From Planosporangium thailandense (GTDB lineage: Bacteria; Actinomycetota; Actinomycetes; Mycobacteriales; Micromonosporaceae), in assembly GCF_011947195.1 (NCBI RefSeq), contig NZ_JAATVY010000018.1:1-64000 (forward strand): DNA of 64,000 bases, in the 5' to 3' direction. Below the pieces are notes generated by a model that searched no databases, was not told the DNA's origin, and was given only the letters and a program-made list of their open reading frames with translations. The first letter of the stretch is position 1. Each line of letters starts with the position of its first letter. Below are positions 1 to 7,949 of the stretch, one piece after another. The position numbers and the translations under genes were made by a program.

Positions 1-1251
1 CTCGACGGTCAGCCCCGGCAGGACCACGCCGAACTCCTCCCCGCCGTAGCGGGCGAGCAGGTCACCGGGGCGAAGCTGCGAACCCCACGCCGCGACGGCC
101 GCCTTCAGCAGCTCGTCGCCGGCCTGATGACCGAACCGGTCGTTGTAGCGCTTGAAGTGGTCGATGTCCAACAGCGCGACACTGACCGGCGTACGACCCC
201 GGCGCGCCTTGGCCAGCTCCCGCGGCAGCTCCAGCTCCCACGCGCGCCGGTTCGGCACCCCGGTCAACCCGTCGTTGTGCGCCAACGCCGCCAACTGGGT
301 CGCCTGATCCTGCACCCGCGACACCAGACCCGAGATACGCGCCACCACCAGCAGGAACAGCGCGACCGAACCGGCACTGACCGCCAGCCAGTCGATGCGG
401 TGGTGGGTGGCGCCCTGCCAGAAGAGGATCGCGGGGGCGAACAGAGAGGTGCCCGCGAGCACCATCAGACGGACCCGGCTGATGCGCGGCGCCCGGTCGG
501 GCGCGACCTCCGACAGCGACCGCATGGACGGGTGCAGGGCACTGGCGCCGAGCAGCAGGTACGCGACGAGCCAGGTGGCGTCGAACGCCCCGGTCTCGTA
601 TCCGGTCGCGGTGTTGAGCACGCTGAAGCCCACGTCGGCGAACATCGTCATCCCCTGGGCCGCCGCCAGCAGCCAGTAGCTGGGCGTACGGGCGCCGGGC
701 GTGGTCAGCACCCGCGCCAGCATCGCCAGGAGCAGGACGTCGCCGGCGGGGTACGCCACGGAGATGATCCGGGCCGCGATGCCCTGTGACGAGTCGGTCG
801 CCAGCGGCTCCATCAGGAACACCCAGGACAGCAGGCCCAGGCCGGTGGAGATGATCGCGGCGTCGAGCAGGCCCGCCCGGTCCCGTCCGGACGTCCGGCC
901 CTTGATCAGAACGAACAGGCCGACCGCGGTCAGGGGGAACTGCAGCAGATAGAACACGTCCGCGACCGACGGGTACGGAGTGTCGTGCCGTACCAGCTCG
1001 TAGTAGTCGAACAGCGTGTCCCCGATCACCAGCGCAGCCTGGCCCGCCGCCAGGAAGTACCACAACGCGGGCCGGGAGGGGCGGTGCATCCGGACGCCGA
1101 CGAGGATCGCGACGACGGTCGCCGCCCCGATCCCCTCGTTCAGCGCGGCGTTGGCCAGGCTGGGCCGCGGGACGAGCAGGAACACGCCGATGGCGAGGGC
1201 GCCGACGACCGTCCACCGCGACCACGCCGACCAACCGGATCGGAGACTCAT
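1..1251 (-). CDS. Membrane-bound diguanylate cyclase (GGDEF), 3' end cut by window
   Basis: Predicted inner-membrane enzyme making cyclic di-GMP from two GTP. Reading leftward from the ATG at 1251 gives 417 codons without a stop up to the window edge. The N-terminal two thirds are hydrophobic with several membrane segments (starting MSLRSGWSAWSRWTVVGALA). The GGDEF domain follows, and its active-site loop RYGGEEF lies in the last 20 codons seen, so the end of the catalytic domain is outside the window. GGEEF is an accepted active variant. It is divergent from the GH5 gene. It is one of three GGDEF proteins in this window. Family is clear; the signal it senses is unknown. Confidence 0.9.
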   Translation of the reverse strand, partial: MSLRSGWSAWSRWTVVGALAIGVFLLVPRPSLANAALNEGIGAATVVAILVGVRMHRPSRPALWYFLAAGQAALVIGDTLFDYYELVRHDTPYPSVADVFYLLQFPLTAVGLFVLIKGRTSGRDRAGLLDAAIISTGLGLLSWVFLMEPLATDSSQGIAARIISVAYPAGDVLLLAMLARVLTTPGARTPSYWLLAAAQGMTMFADVGFSVLNTATGYETGAFDATWLVAYLLLGASALHPSMRSLSEVAPDRAPRISRVRLMVLAGTSLFAPAILFWQGATHHRIDWLAVSAGSVALFLLVVARISGLVSRVQDQATQLAALAHNDGLTGVPNRRAWELELPRELAKARRGRTPVSVALLDIDHFKRYNDRFGHQAGDELLKAAVAAWGSQLRPGDLLARYGGEEFGVVLPGLTVE

Positions 1252-1378
1252 ACCACCCCCATCGGCAGGCCGGGCACGGCATTTAGGAGTACGCCGCCCG
1301 GGGGTGAGCCACGGTATCCGGCCCCCGCCGGCGCGGGTAAGCAGAACACAGCCGGGTAGCTGCCGGCGAGGTCCACCG

Positions 1379-1405
1379 AGTCGAGTTCACCCCGTCGAGT
1401 TCACC
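1379..1405. repeat. Direct repeat TCGAGTTCACC x2 before the GH5 gene
   Basis: TCGAGTTCACC occurs at 1381-1391 and again at 1395-1405, a 14-bp period, about 30 bases before the GH5 start. It could be a tandem activator site or chance; there is no second locus in the window to compare. Confidence 0.35.
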
Positions 1406-1431
1406 TGCCGAGGCGCAACGTCGAGGTGCTT

Positions 1432-2664
1432 ATGAGAAGAGGATTTGCGGCGGTGGGAGCCACGGTTCTCGCGCTCCTCGCCTCGGGCATCGTCTTCACA
1501 CCACCCGCACGGGCCGACACCGGGATGCGGGTACGCGACGGCCGCCTCGTCGAAGCCAACGGCCACGACCTGGTCCTGCGCGGCATCAACCATTCGTACG
1601 CCTGGTACCCCAGCCAGACCGGCGTCTTCGCCGAGGTCAAGGCGGCCGGCGCAAACGCGATCCGGCTCTCGCTGATCATCGGCCAGCGCTGGAAACCGGC
1701 CACCACGGCGGCCGACCTGTCCGCGGCCATCGCGCTGTGCAAGCGGAGCCGGCTCATCTGCATCTTCGAGGCACAGGACACGATGGGCCAGGGCCAGCAG
1801 GACGGCGCCGCAACGATCGACCAGGCCGTCGACTACTGGATCAGTGTCCGCAGCGCGCTCGTCGGGCAGGAGAACTACGTCATCGTCAACGTCGCCGACG
1901 AACCGTTCGGCTACCACCGCGACGCGACCTGGACCCAGGACACGATACGGGCCATCGGCCGGCTGCGCGCGGCGGGCTTCCAGCACACCCTGATGGTCGG
2001 CGGGCCCGACTGGGGGCAGGACGACTCGTTCACGATGCGCGACAACGCCGCGAAGGTGGAGGCCGCCGACCCTGCCCGCAACACCGTCTTCGACGTCCAC
2101 ATGTACGGGATGTTCAACACGCCCGCGAAGGTCCGCGACTATCTCCAGTCGTTCATCAAGCGCCGGCTGCCGATCGTCGTGGGTGAGTTCTCGGCCAACC
2201 ACCCCTACGGCAGGCCCGCCGTCGACGCGGTGATGCAGTACTGCCAGGCGTATCGCATCGGCTTCCTGGGCTGGTCGTGGAGCGGCAACACCGAGGCGGC
2301 CTATCTGGACATGGTGAAGAACTTCAACCCGAGCCTCCGTACGCCCTGGGGGGTGCGGTTCCTCACCGGGGTCAACGGGCTGCGCACCAACTCGGACCAG
2401 GCGACCATCTTCGGCGGCACGGCGCAGCGGGTGCGGGCCCCGAAACGGTGGCAGTGGTCGGACCTGCTGCCCTGGGCGGCGGCGGCGTCGGCGGCGTCGA
2501 CGACGGCCCCTGCCGGCCGGTACCCGTCCTGGCCGCCGTCCACCGATGGACGCCCGCGGGTGCCGCACCTGGCGGCGGCCTTCGCGCCCGGGTACGGCTC
2601 CGGCCGGTCCGCGTCGACGCGGCCGGCGGGCCGCTGGCCGGCCTGGTCGCTCGGATCACGGTGA
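1432..2664 (+). CDS. Secreted glycoside hydrolase family 5 (mannanase/cellulase type)
   Basis: Predicted exported endo-beta-glycanase. The ATG at 1432 has GAGG at 1423-1426; an in-frame GTG lies two codons upstream. Residues 1-29 form a signal peptide (MRRG, hydrophobic core, ending PARADTG). The GH5 barrel follows with RGINHSYAWYP near residue 45. The acid/base region reads NVADEPFG with Glu157, and the nucleophile region reads VVGEFSANHP with Glu252. Most GH5 enzymes have Asn before the acid/base Glu; here it is Asp156. The last 75 residues are Ala/Pro/Arg-rich low complexity and match no binding module I recognise; a late frameshift is possible. Substrate is inferred: the mannan-type active site favours mannan, but cellulose cannot be excluded. 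Confidence 0.85.
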   Translation: MRRGFAAVGATVLALLASGIVFTPPARADTGMRVRDGRLVEANGHDLVLRGINHSYAWYPSQTGVFAEVKAAGANAIRLSLIIGQRWKPATTAADLSAAIALCKRSRLICIFEAQDTMGQGQQDGAATIDQAVDYWISVRSALVGQENYVIVNVADEPFGYHRDATWTQDTIRAIGRLRAAGFQHTLMVGGPDWGQDDSFTMRDNAAKVEAADPARNTVFDVHMYGMFNTPAKVRDYLQSFIKRRLPIVVGEFSANHPYGRPAVDAVMQYCQAYRIGFLGWSWSGNTEAAYLDMVKNFNPSLRTPWGVRFLTGVNGLRTNSDQATIFGGTAQRVRAPKRWQWSDLLPWAAAASAASTTAPAGRYPSWPPSTDGRPRVPHLAAAFAPGYGSGRSASTRPAGRWPAWSLGSR

Positions 2665-2700
2665 GGTCACGGTGAGGATCAGTGTCAGGGTCACGGTGAG
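2656..2700. repeat. Short tandem repeat TCACGGTGAGG at the GH5 3' end
   Basis: TCACGGTGAGG is at 2656-2666 and 2667-2677, with a diverged copy and TCACGGTGAG at 2691-2700. It covers the GH5 stop codon and the gap to the convergent MFS gene. The run may reflect slippage that moved the GH5 stop codon. Confidence 0.45.
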
Positions 2701-2737
2701 TCTCAGTCTGGGACGCGCCCAGCCATCGGGGCTACGT

Positions 2738-4444
2738 CTACTCGTCGTGGATGTAGACGCCACCACGGAAGAGCGAGACGACGGCGCCCGCCCCCGCCAG
2801 GACCGCGGCGAGGACGAAGACTACGACCAGGCCGTCGTGAAACGGCCCCGACAGCAGCGCGGGGAAGAACTTCTTGCTGGTCAGAGTCGCCACCGTTGAG
2901 GCCGGCAGCCGGTGCAGCACGCCGGCGGAGTTCAGCAGCGAGGCGATCGGGTTGCTGCCGAGGAACGCCGCGAACATCAGCCCGACCGGCGGCACGGCGG
3001 CGACGGCGGCCACCGCCGGACCCGGTACGCCCTGGGCGGCGAGCCCGGAGCGCAGCGCGCCCGGTAGCGAGCTCGACAGCCCCGCGACCAGCAGCGAGAA
3101 GAAGACCCCCATGGACAGCACCATGCCGGCGTTCTGGAACGTGGCCCGGATGCCGGAGGCCACGCCGCGCTGCCCGGCGGGCACCGCGTTCATCACGGCT
3201 GTGGTGTTGGGAGCGGAGAACAGCCCGGAACCGACGCCGTTGAAGAACAGCAGCACCGCGAACTCCGGGTAGCTGAAGTCGACCGGGATCAGCAGCAGCC
3301 CGATGAACGTCACGGCCATCATGATCAGACCACCGGTGGCGAAGATCTTGGCGCCGTACCGGTCGGACAGGTAGCCGGACACCGGCCCGGCGGCGACGAA
3401 GCCGATCGTGAGCGGCAGCAGGTAGATGCCGGCCCACAGCGGCGTGTCCTCGAAGTTGTAACCGTGCAGGGGCAGCCAGATGCCCTGCAGCCAGATGATG
3501 AGCATGAACTGCAGGCCACCGCGGGCGATCGCGTTGAACAGGGCGGCCGCGTTGCCGGCCCAGAACGCCTGGATGCGGAACAGGCCGAGATGGAACATCG
3601 GCTGCGCGACCCTGGTCTCGATCACGCAGAAGACGACCAGGAGTACCAGCCCGCCGGCGAGGCCGGCGACCACCCAGGGGTTGGTCCAGCCCTCGGTGTG
3701 GCCGCCGTACGGCTGGATGCCGTACGTGATCGCGGCGAGCACGGCGGTCAGTCCGGCCGCCAGGGTGAGGTTGCCCCACCAGTCGACGCGTACGCCGGCC
3801 CGCCGTGCCGCCGTCTCGCGCAGGTTGCGGTAGGCCCACCAGGTCCCCACGGCGCCGACGACGACGCTGACCCAGAAGATGGCCCGCCAGTGCCACGCCG
3901 ACAGGATGCCGCCGAGGACCAGCCCGATGAAGCTGCCGGCGAGGCCCGCCACCTGGTTGACCCCGAGCGCCGTACCGCGCTGCCGGGCCGGGAAGGCGTC
4001 GGTGAGGATCGCCGTCGAGTTGGCCATCATCATCGCGCCGCCGACGCCCTGGACCAGCCGCCACCCGATCAGCCAGAGCGCGCCGGCCTGGCCGCCGGCC
4101 GGGGTCAGCGCGAGGGCCACCGACGACGCGGTGAACACCGCGAACCCCGCGCTGTAGATGCGCACTCGCCCGTACATGTCGCCCAGCCGGCCCAGGCTCA
4201 CCACGAGCACCGCCGTGACCAGCATGTACCCCATGAGCATCCACAGCAGGTAGCCGACGTTGCCGGGCGCCAGCGGGTTGAGGTGGATCCCGTTGAAGAT
4301 CGCCGGTAACGAGATGATCAGAATGGAGGCGTTAACGGTGGCCAGAAGCATGCCCAGCGTCGTGTTGGACAGTACGGACCATTTGTAGGGCACCCGGCCG
4401 CCGGCCCGGGTCGCCGGCAGGGCTTCGGTCTTGGCGGTGGGCAT
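2738..4444 (-). CDS. MFS drug exporter, DHA2 (EmrB/QacA) type, 14 membrane segments
   Basis: Predicted proton-driven multidrug exporter of 568 residues, the usual length for the 14-segment DHA2 family. The conserved loop after the second segment reads [13 protein letters not shown]. Motif C-like [14 protein letters not shown] lies in the fifth segment. The start is the ATG at 4444, and the C-terminus is cytoplasmic. It is divergent from a dienelactone hydrolase across a 90-base gap holding a perfect 14-bp palindrome, so both are probably controlled by one repressor whose gene is not nearby. The exported compound is unknown. Confidence 0.9.
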   Translation of the reverse strand: MPTAKTEALPATRAGGRVPYKWSVLSNTTLGMLLATVNASILIISLPAIFNGIHLNPLAPGNVGYLLWMLMGYMLVTAVLVVSLGRLGDMYGRVRIYSAGFAVFTASSVALALTPAGGQAGALWLIGWRLVQGVGGAMMMANSTAILTDAFPARQRGTALGVNQVAGLAGSFIGLVLGGILSAWHWRAIFWVSVVVGAVGTWWAYRNLRETAARRAGVRVDWWGNLTLAAGLTAVLAAITYGIQPYGGHTEGWTNPWVVAGLAGGLVLLVVFCVIETRVAQPMFHLGLFRIQAFWAGNAAALFNAIARGGLQFMLIIWLQGIWLPLHGYNFEDTPLWAGIYLLPLTIGFVAAGPVSGYLSDRYGAKIFATGGLIMMAVTFIGLLLIPVDFSYPEFAVLLFFNGVGSGLFSAPNTTAVMNAVPAGQRGVASGIRATFQNAGMVLSMGVFFSLLVAGLSSSLPGALRSGLAAQGVPGPAVAAVAAVPPVGLMFAAFLGSNPIASLLNSAGVLHRLPASTVATLTSKKFFPALLSGPFHDGLVVVFVLAAVLAGAGAVVSLFRGGVYIHDE

Positions 4445-4461
4445 GACACTCCCGAAAATAG

Positions 4462-4475
4462 TTAGCTTAAGCTAA
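4462..4475. promoter_or_regulatory. Perfect 14-bp palindrome TTAGCTTAAGCTAA, candidate operator
   Basis: The sequence is AT-rich against a strongly GC-rich background and perfectly self-complementary. It lies 18 bases from the MFS start and 74 bases before the hydrolase ATG. This resembles MarR or TetR operators between divergent genes. No regulator gene adjoins it. Confidence 0.65.
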
Positions 4476-4535
4476 GGATATGCCTGGCGGGTGGCCATCC
4501 CGCCACGTACCCACCTCACGGAGGCAGCGATCACG

Positions 4536-5279
4536 ATGTACGACGCGATGCTGGCGGAGACCGTCACCATCAGCGGCCACGGCGGGGACGAGATCGAGGC
4601 GTACCTCGCCCGTCCCCTGGGCCCCGGCCCCTACGGCGCGGTGGTGGTCATCCACCACATGCCCGGCTACGACGCCGCGACCAAGGAGATCACCCGCAAG
4701 TTCGCCGCCCACGGGTACCTGGCGATCTGCCCCAACCTGTACAGCCGGGAGGCGCCCGGCGCGAGCCCCGATGACGCCGCCGCCACGGCCCGGGCCAACG
4801 GCGGGGTACCCGACGAGCGGCTCGTCGGTGACGTCGGCGGGGCCGCGGCCTACCTGCGCGGCCTGAACTCCTCGAACGGCAAGGTCGGCGTCATCGGGTA
4901 CTGCTCCGGCGGCCGTCAGTCGTTCCTGGCCGCCTGCAACCTCGACCTGGACGCTGCCGTCGACTGCTACGGCGCGTTCGTCGTCGGCACCCCACCGGAG
5001 GGCTACCCGCTCCAGGTCAAGCCCCTGAACGACATCGCCGACCGGCTGTCCTGCCCGCTGCTGGGGCTGTTCGGCGGCGAGGACAAGTACCCGTCGCCGG
5101 AGCAGACCGCCGAACTGGACCAGCTGCTCACCAAGCTCGGCAAGGAGCACGAGTTCCACACGTACGACGACGCCGGGCACGCGTTCTTCGCCGTCAACCG
5201 GCCGAACTACCGGCCGGAGGCGGCCGTCGACGGCTGGAACAAGGTCTTCGACTTCTTCGGCCGCCACCTGAGCGCGTAA
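4536..5279 (+). CDS. Dienelactone hydrolase family alpha/beta hydrolase
   Basis: Cytoplasmic alpha/beta hydrolase of 247 residues related to carboxymethylenebutenolidase. The triad is visible: nucleophile Cys123 in GYCSGG, Asp183 in GGED and His215 in AGHAFF. I use the ATG at 4536 (MYDAMLAETV), preceded by GGAGG at 4520-4524. An in-frame GTG at 4491 would add 15 residues and needs a weaker site. A small DUF6295-like gene follows after 11 bases, so the two form an operon divergent from an MFS exporter. Together they look like a detoxification unit. The natural substrate is not known, and ring-cleavage genes are absent nearby. Confidence 0.88.
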   Translation: MYDAMLAETVTISGHGGDEIEAYLARPLGPGPYGAVVVIHHMPGYDAATKEITRKFAAHGYLAICPNLYSREAPGASPDDAAATARANGGVPDERLVGDVGGAAAYLRGLNSSNGKVGVIGYCSGGRQSFLAACNLDLDAAVDCYGAFVVGTPPEGYPLQVKPLNDIADRLSCPLLGLFGGEDKYPSPEQTAELDQLLTKLGKEHEFHTYDDAGHAFFAVNRPNYRPEAAVDGWNKVFDFFGRHLSA

Positions 5280-5290
5280 GGAGCGCCACC

Positions 5291-5569
5291 ATGTGCACCT
5301 ACCTGACCGAGAAGATCGAGATCGAGGGCAGCGGCAAGGGCCCACAGGGCTGGTTCGCGCTCAGCCACGCGACCGTGTACGTCGACCACCCGGTACACGC
5401 GCCGCAGGAACACACCCTCAACATCGACTTCCTCAACCCGGCGGCCGGCCCGTCCGCGCGGGTGGCCGTCGAGCTGACCGAGGAGGCGGCGCTGGCCCTC
5501 GCCGACGCCATCCGGGCGGCGCTGGCCAGCGCCCCGCCCGGCCTGGCCAGCGCCCGCCAGGGCGCGTAG
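5291..5569 (+). CDS. Small DUF6295-like protein
   Basis: A 92-residue soluble protein, starting MCTYLTEKIEIEGSGKGPQG, with AAGGAG at 5278-5283 before its ATG. It matches my memory of the DUF6295 family, which has no assigned function. It contains HATVYVDHPVHAPQEHTLNIDF followed by an Ala-rich helical tail. It lies 11 bases after the dienelactone hydrolase and is surely co-transcribed, so it may assist that enzyme. No cysteine pair or metal motif is evident apart from several histidines in the middle. Confidence 0.75.
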   Translation: MCTYLTEKIEIEGSGKGPQGWFALSHATVYVDHPVHAPQEHTLNIDFLNPAAGPSARVAVELTEEAALALADAIRAALASAPPGLASARQGA

Positions 5570-5582
5570 CGCACTTCGCGCG

Positions 5583-5630
5583 GATCTTGGACACTTGCGC
5601 GGGCTATAGGCCGCGCAAGTGTCCAAGATC
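5583..5630. terminator. 20-bp perfect inverted repeat, bidirectional terminator-like
   Basis: Arms 5583-5602 (GATCTTGGACACTTGCGCGG) and 5611-5630 are exact complements with an 8-base loop. It sits between the convergent DUF6295-like and cupin genes and has no T-run, as is common in actinomycetes. The outer sequence GCGCGGATCTTGG recurs at two other gene ends in this window. Confidence 0.8.
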
Positions 5631-5661
5631 GCCAGTCGCGGTCCGGGTGGAGGGCATCGGT

Positions 5662-6081
5662 TCAGCCGTCGACAATGGCTGCAAGCTGGTACCGCTGCGT
5701 GTCATCGGGGTCGTACTCGGTGGTCGAAAGTTCAACCGCGTGCGCGTGCTCCAGGACCCGGTAGACATGGGCGCACCGGGGCTCGATTGTCACCAGATCC
5801 CCCGCTGTCAATTCGACCGAGGACCGTTCGCCGGTATCCACGTCTTCGTACAGCGCCAGGAGACGGCCCTGGATCAGATACATGATCTCGGTCTTACGCT
5901 CGTGAAAATGGTTGCCGCGCAGCCTTGGGGCATCCGGACGGAACTCGACGTACGCCAAGAACCGGTACGCCACACCATTGACGATCTGTGCCAGCTCACC
6001 GGCCGACGACACGACGCGGCCTCCGCCGTCGGGAACAGGTGGCGACACCACTGGCAGGCGCCGGATCCTGACCTTGTCCAT
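5662..6081 (-). CDS. Cupin-domain protein
   Basis: A 139-residue single-domain cupin. The first cupin motif is visible as GNHFHERKTEIMYLIQG, with two His and a Glu fit to bind a metal. The second motif is weaker (LVTIEPRCAHVYRVLE). The fold resembles sugar-nucleotide isomerases and small-molecule dioxygenases, but no partner gene settles the role. It lies 27 bases after the DUF5919 gene on the same strand and is probably co-transcribed with it. Confidence 0.75.
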   Translation of the reverse strand: MDKVRIRRLPVVSPPVPDGGGRVVSSAGELAQIVNGVAYRFLAYVEFRPDAPRLRGNHFHERKTEIMYLIQGRLLALYEDVDTGERSSVELTAGDLVTIEPRCAHVYRVLEHAHAVELSTTEYDPDDTQRYQLAAIVDG

Positions 6082-6108
6082 CGAGCCATCCTAGGCGCGG
6101 ACGTCCGG

Positions 6109-6978
6109 TCACACCGCGATCGCGGCCAAGTCGACAGTCCGCGATCCTGCCCAGAGCCGCTCGACGGCAATGAAGTACTTGGCGATCAGCGGCGTGCGTC
6201 CGCCTGAGTCGAGCGCGAACTCGTACACCGGGGAGTCGGCAGCGTCGACCAGTGGCAGATACGGGATCAGGCGCAGCCATCCGTCGACGAGAAGTATGTT
6301 CATGCTCGGCGGACCCATGTAGACCCGTGCCTGGACATTCTCCTCGGGGTAGCCCGCATCAACAGCGGTAGCTCGGTGCCGCCCGCAGGTGAAGAGGACG
6401 TCTTCGATCTCACCGGCCTGACGAATGCTCGGGCACAAACGCGTCGTCAGCTCCGGCTCAGCCATCAGTGGACCGTCCGGGTCCGACACGACGACCCGCA
6501 GTCGCGCCCCGTTGGCGATCGCGCATCGCACTGCTGACTGGTACTGCGAAACCATCGCGGCGTAGCCGGTGTGCGCGGCAAAGAAGATCTCATCAGCACT
6601 GCGGATTCGCCGCGCGACCGCACGATTGTCCTCCTCGGCCAGGTCCGGGTGGATGGTTGGCGCGTCCGGGCTTCTGGCGGCGAAAGCCTGCCCGGTTGGC
6701 TCGTGCCTCGCAGGTAGGTCGATCGGCCCCACGGCGAAAAGCTCTTCGGCTCGCCAACCGGGGAACATCGCTTCAAGGATCCGACAGGCGTCCGGGTACG
6801 GAAGCCCTTTGAGCTCGCCCGACAGCCACCGATGGAACTGCGCCCGACTCGGCCACATGCCAACGAGAGACGAATCGATACACCGTGCCACACGGTCGTA
6901 CTCCTGGCAGAACGTCCGATACGTCTGCCAATGCCGATCCACCAACAGCGCTTTGAGTCTTGGCAGCTTGGCGGTCAA
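6109..6978 (-). CDS. DUF5919 protein, regulator-like
   Basis: A 289-residue protein whose first 80 residues contain a helix-turn-helix-like stretch (WPSRAQFHRWLSGELKGLPY) typical of DUF5919 proteins. The rest includes a segment reading SADEIFFAAHTGYAAM, followed by a possible ligand-binding part. I place the start at the TTG at 6978, which has GAGGAGG nine bases upstream. The open frame runs on to an ATG at 7128, but that extension looks unconserved. It is divergent from two small cysteine proteins and upstream of a cupin. DNA binding is inferred, not proven. Confidence 0.7.
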   Translation of the reverse strand: MTAKLPRLKALLVDRHWQTYRTFCQEYDRVARCIDSSLVGMWPSRAQFHRWLSGELKGLPYPDACRILEAMFPGWRAEELFAVGPIDLPARHEPTGQAFAARSPDAPTIHPDLAEEDNRAVARRIRSADEIFFAAHTGYAAMVSQYQSAVRCAIANGARLRVVVSDPDGPLMAEPELTTRLCPSIRQAGEIEDVLFTCGRHRATAVDAGYPEENVQARVYMGPPSMNILLVDGWLRLIPYLPLVDAADSPVYEFALDSGGRTPLIAKYFIAVERLWAGSRTVDLAAIAV

Positions 6979-7211
6979 GTCGCCAGCCCTCCTCGGAGAT
7001 AAGGAGAGCTGACCGTATCGCCTGACGAGACCAAGACGAGACGGCATAGGGGCGAGATGTTCGGGATGAGACAAAGCCGGTAATGCGGCGAGACAGGCCG
7101 ATACGACAGTCTTGGGCCATCTCCGCACGGTCCACCGGTGTCCGCCCGCTCGAGTATCGAGTGCCAGATTTCCGACCGCCCGTTTACCCCGTTATCTGCC
7201 GGAGCCAGACC

Positions 7212-7490
7212 ATGGTTTCACCGCCACTTTTCGACTCGAGCAAGCCACCGGTCGATCCCCCGGCCGGTTGTCCACGCCCGTTGGTATGGCGGCTGGCCCG
7301 CGCTCTCTGGCAGGCGCACCAGCCGGCCGCCGACGGCTTCTGCCAGCAGTGCGGACGGGCCAACCAGCTCTACCCGTGCCCGCTGTCGCGGCTGGCGCTC
7401 GCGGGGCTGGCGTACGCCTGCGGTGTACCGGCCGGCCGGGGCGGCTGGGCGATCTTCGTACGCCGGCGCCGGCAGTCCGGCCGGTGGTGA
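7212..7490 (+). CDS. Small cysteine protein (CxxC...PC), first of a coupled pair
   Basis: A 92-residue protein starting MVSPPLFDSSKPP with GGAG eight bases before the ATG. It carries FCQQCGRANQLYPC, a CxxC pair plus a Pro-Cys like a zinc knuckle, then a short hydrophobic stretch and a basic tail (FVRRRRQSGRW). Its TGA overlaps the GTG of the next gene, so the two are translationally coupled. No named family is recognised. Divergent transcription from the DUF5919 regulator suggests they are its targets. Confidence 0.65.
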   Translation: MVSPPLFDSSKPPVDPPAGCPRPLVWRLARALWQAHQPAADGFCQQCGRANQLYPCPLSRLALAGLAYACGVPAGRGGWAIFVRRRRQSGRW

Positions 7491-7720
7491 CGCCGGTGGG
7501 CGTGTACCGGTCACAGGTCGTCGCGTTCGCGCAGTACGCGACCAGCCAGGTCGCCCACCACCGGCAAGTCCTCGCGCTGCACCGGGCCGACGGTACCGGC
7601 TGCTGCCGGCACTGCGGCCGGGTCTGGCCGTGTGAACAAGTGGTTCACGGCAGGCACATGGTCGACCACTTCAGCGAGTGGGCCCTCGACGACGACGCCA
7701 CCCCAGCGCGCGACACGTAG
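7487..7720 (+). CDS. Small CxxCxxxWPC protein, second of a coupled pair
   Basis: A 77-residue protein translated from the GTG at 7487, whose GTGA overlaps the previous stop. Key motif: GCCRHCGRVWPCEQ, flanked by helices and followed by an acidic tail (EWALDDDATPARD). The same C-x2-C-x3-W-P-C pattern is found in the 81-residue protein at 51143-51388. The motif probably binds zinc or another metal; function is unknown. Confidence 0.65.
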   Translation: MTPVGVYRSQVVAFAQYATSQVAHHRQVLALHRADGTGCCRHCGRVWPCEQVVHGRHMVDHFSEWALDDDATPARDT

Positions 7721-7723
7721 TAC

Positions 7724-7927
7724 CTATGCCTGGTCCTCCTCGACCTCGATGGCCGCGGCCGGGCACAGCTCCGCCGCCTGCCGCACCCCTTCCCGCAGCG
7801 CAGCCGGTACTTCAGCAAGCCGCACGAGCACCAACCCTTCCGCGTCGTCCTGGTCGAACACGTCCGGGACGGTCATGACACAGTTTCCCGAGCCGCAGCA
7901 GCGGTCCCGGTCGGCGCGCACCCGCAT
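7724..7927 (-). CDS. Small ferredoxin, P450 redox partner
   Basis: A 67-residue ferredoxin of the short actinobacterial type that passes electrons to cytochrome P450. Cysteines lie in DRDRCCGSGNCVM and in ELCPAAAI. With no cysteine at the usual fourth position a [3Fe-4S] cluster is likely. It follows the P450 gene by 22 bases on the same strand, the standard pairing. No ferredoxin reductase is encoded nearby, so one must be supplied elsewhere. Confidence 0.92.
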   Translation of the reverse strand: MRVRADRDRCCGSGNCVMTVPDVFDQDDAEGLVLVRLAEVPAALREGVRQAAELCPAAAIEVEEDQA

Positions 7928-7949
7928 GAGGCCCCCCTCTCCAGCGCTG

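Noticed and set aside
62-1282. A 406-codon minus-strand frame at the left edge
   Set aside because: It is out of frame with the GGDEF protein, which reads through to base 1 with clear membrane segments and RYGGEEF.
2546-2899. A frame continuing GH5 as a beta-rich binding module
   Set aside because: The stretch VTVRISVRVTVSLS comes from short DNA repeats and runs into the antisense of the MFS gene; no module signature.
5293-6207. A 304-codon frame covering the DUF6295-like gene, the hairpin and the cupin
   Set aside because: It crosses a perfect terminator hairpin and two real genes in other frames.
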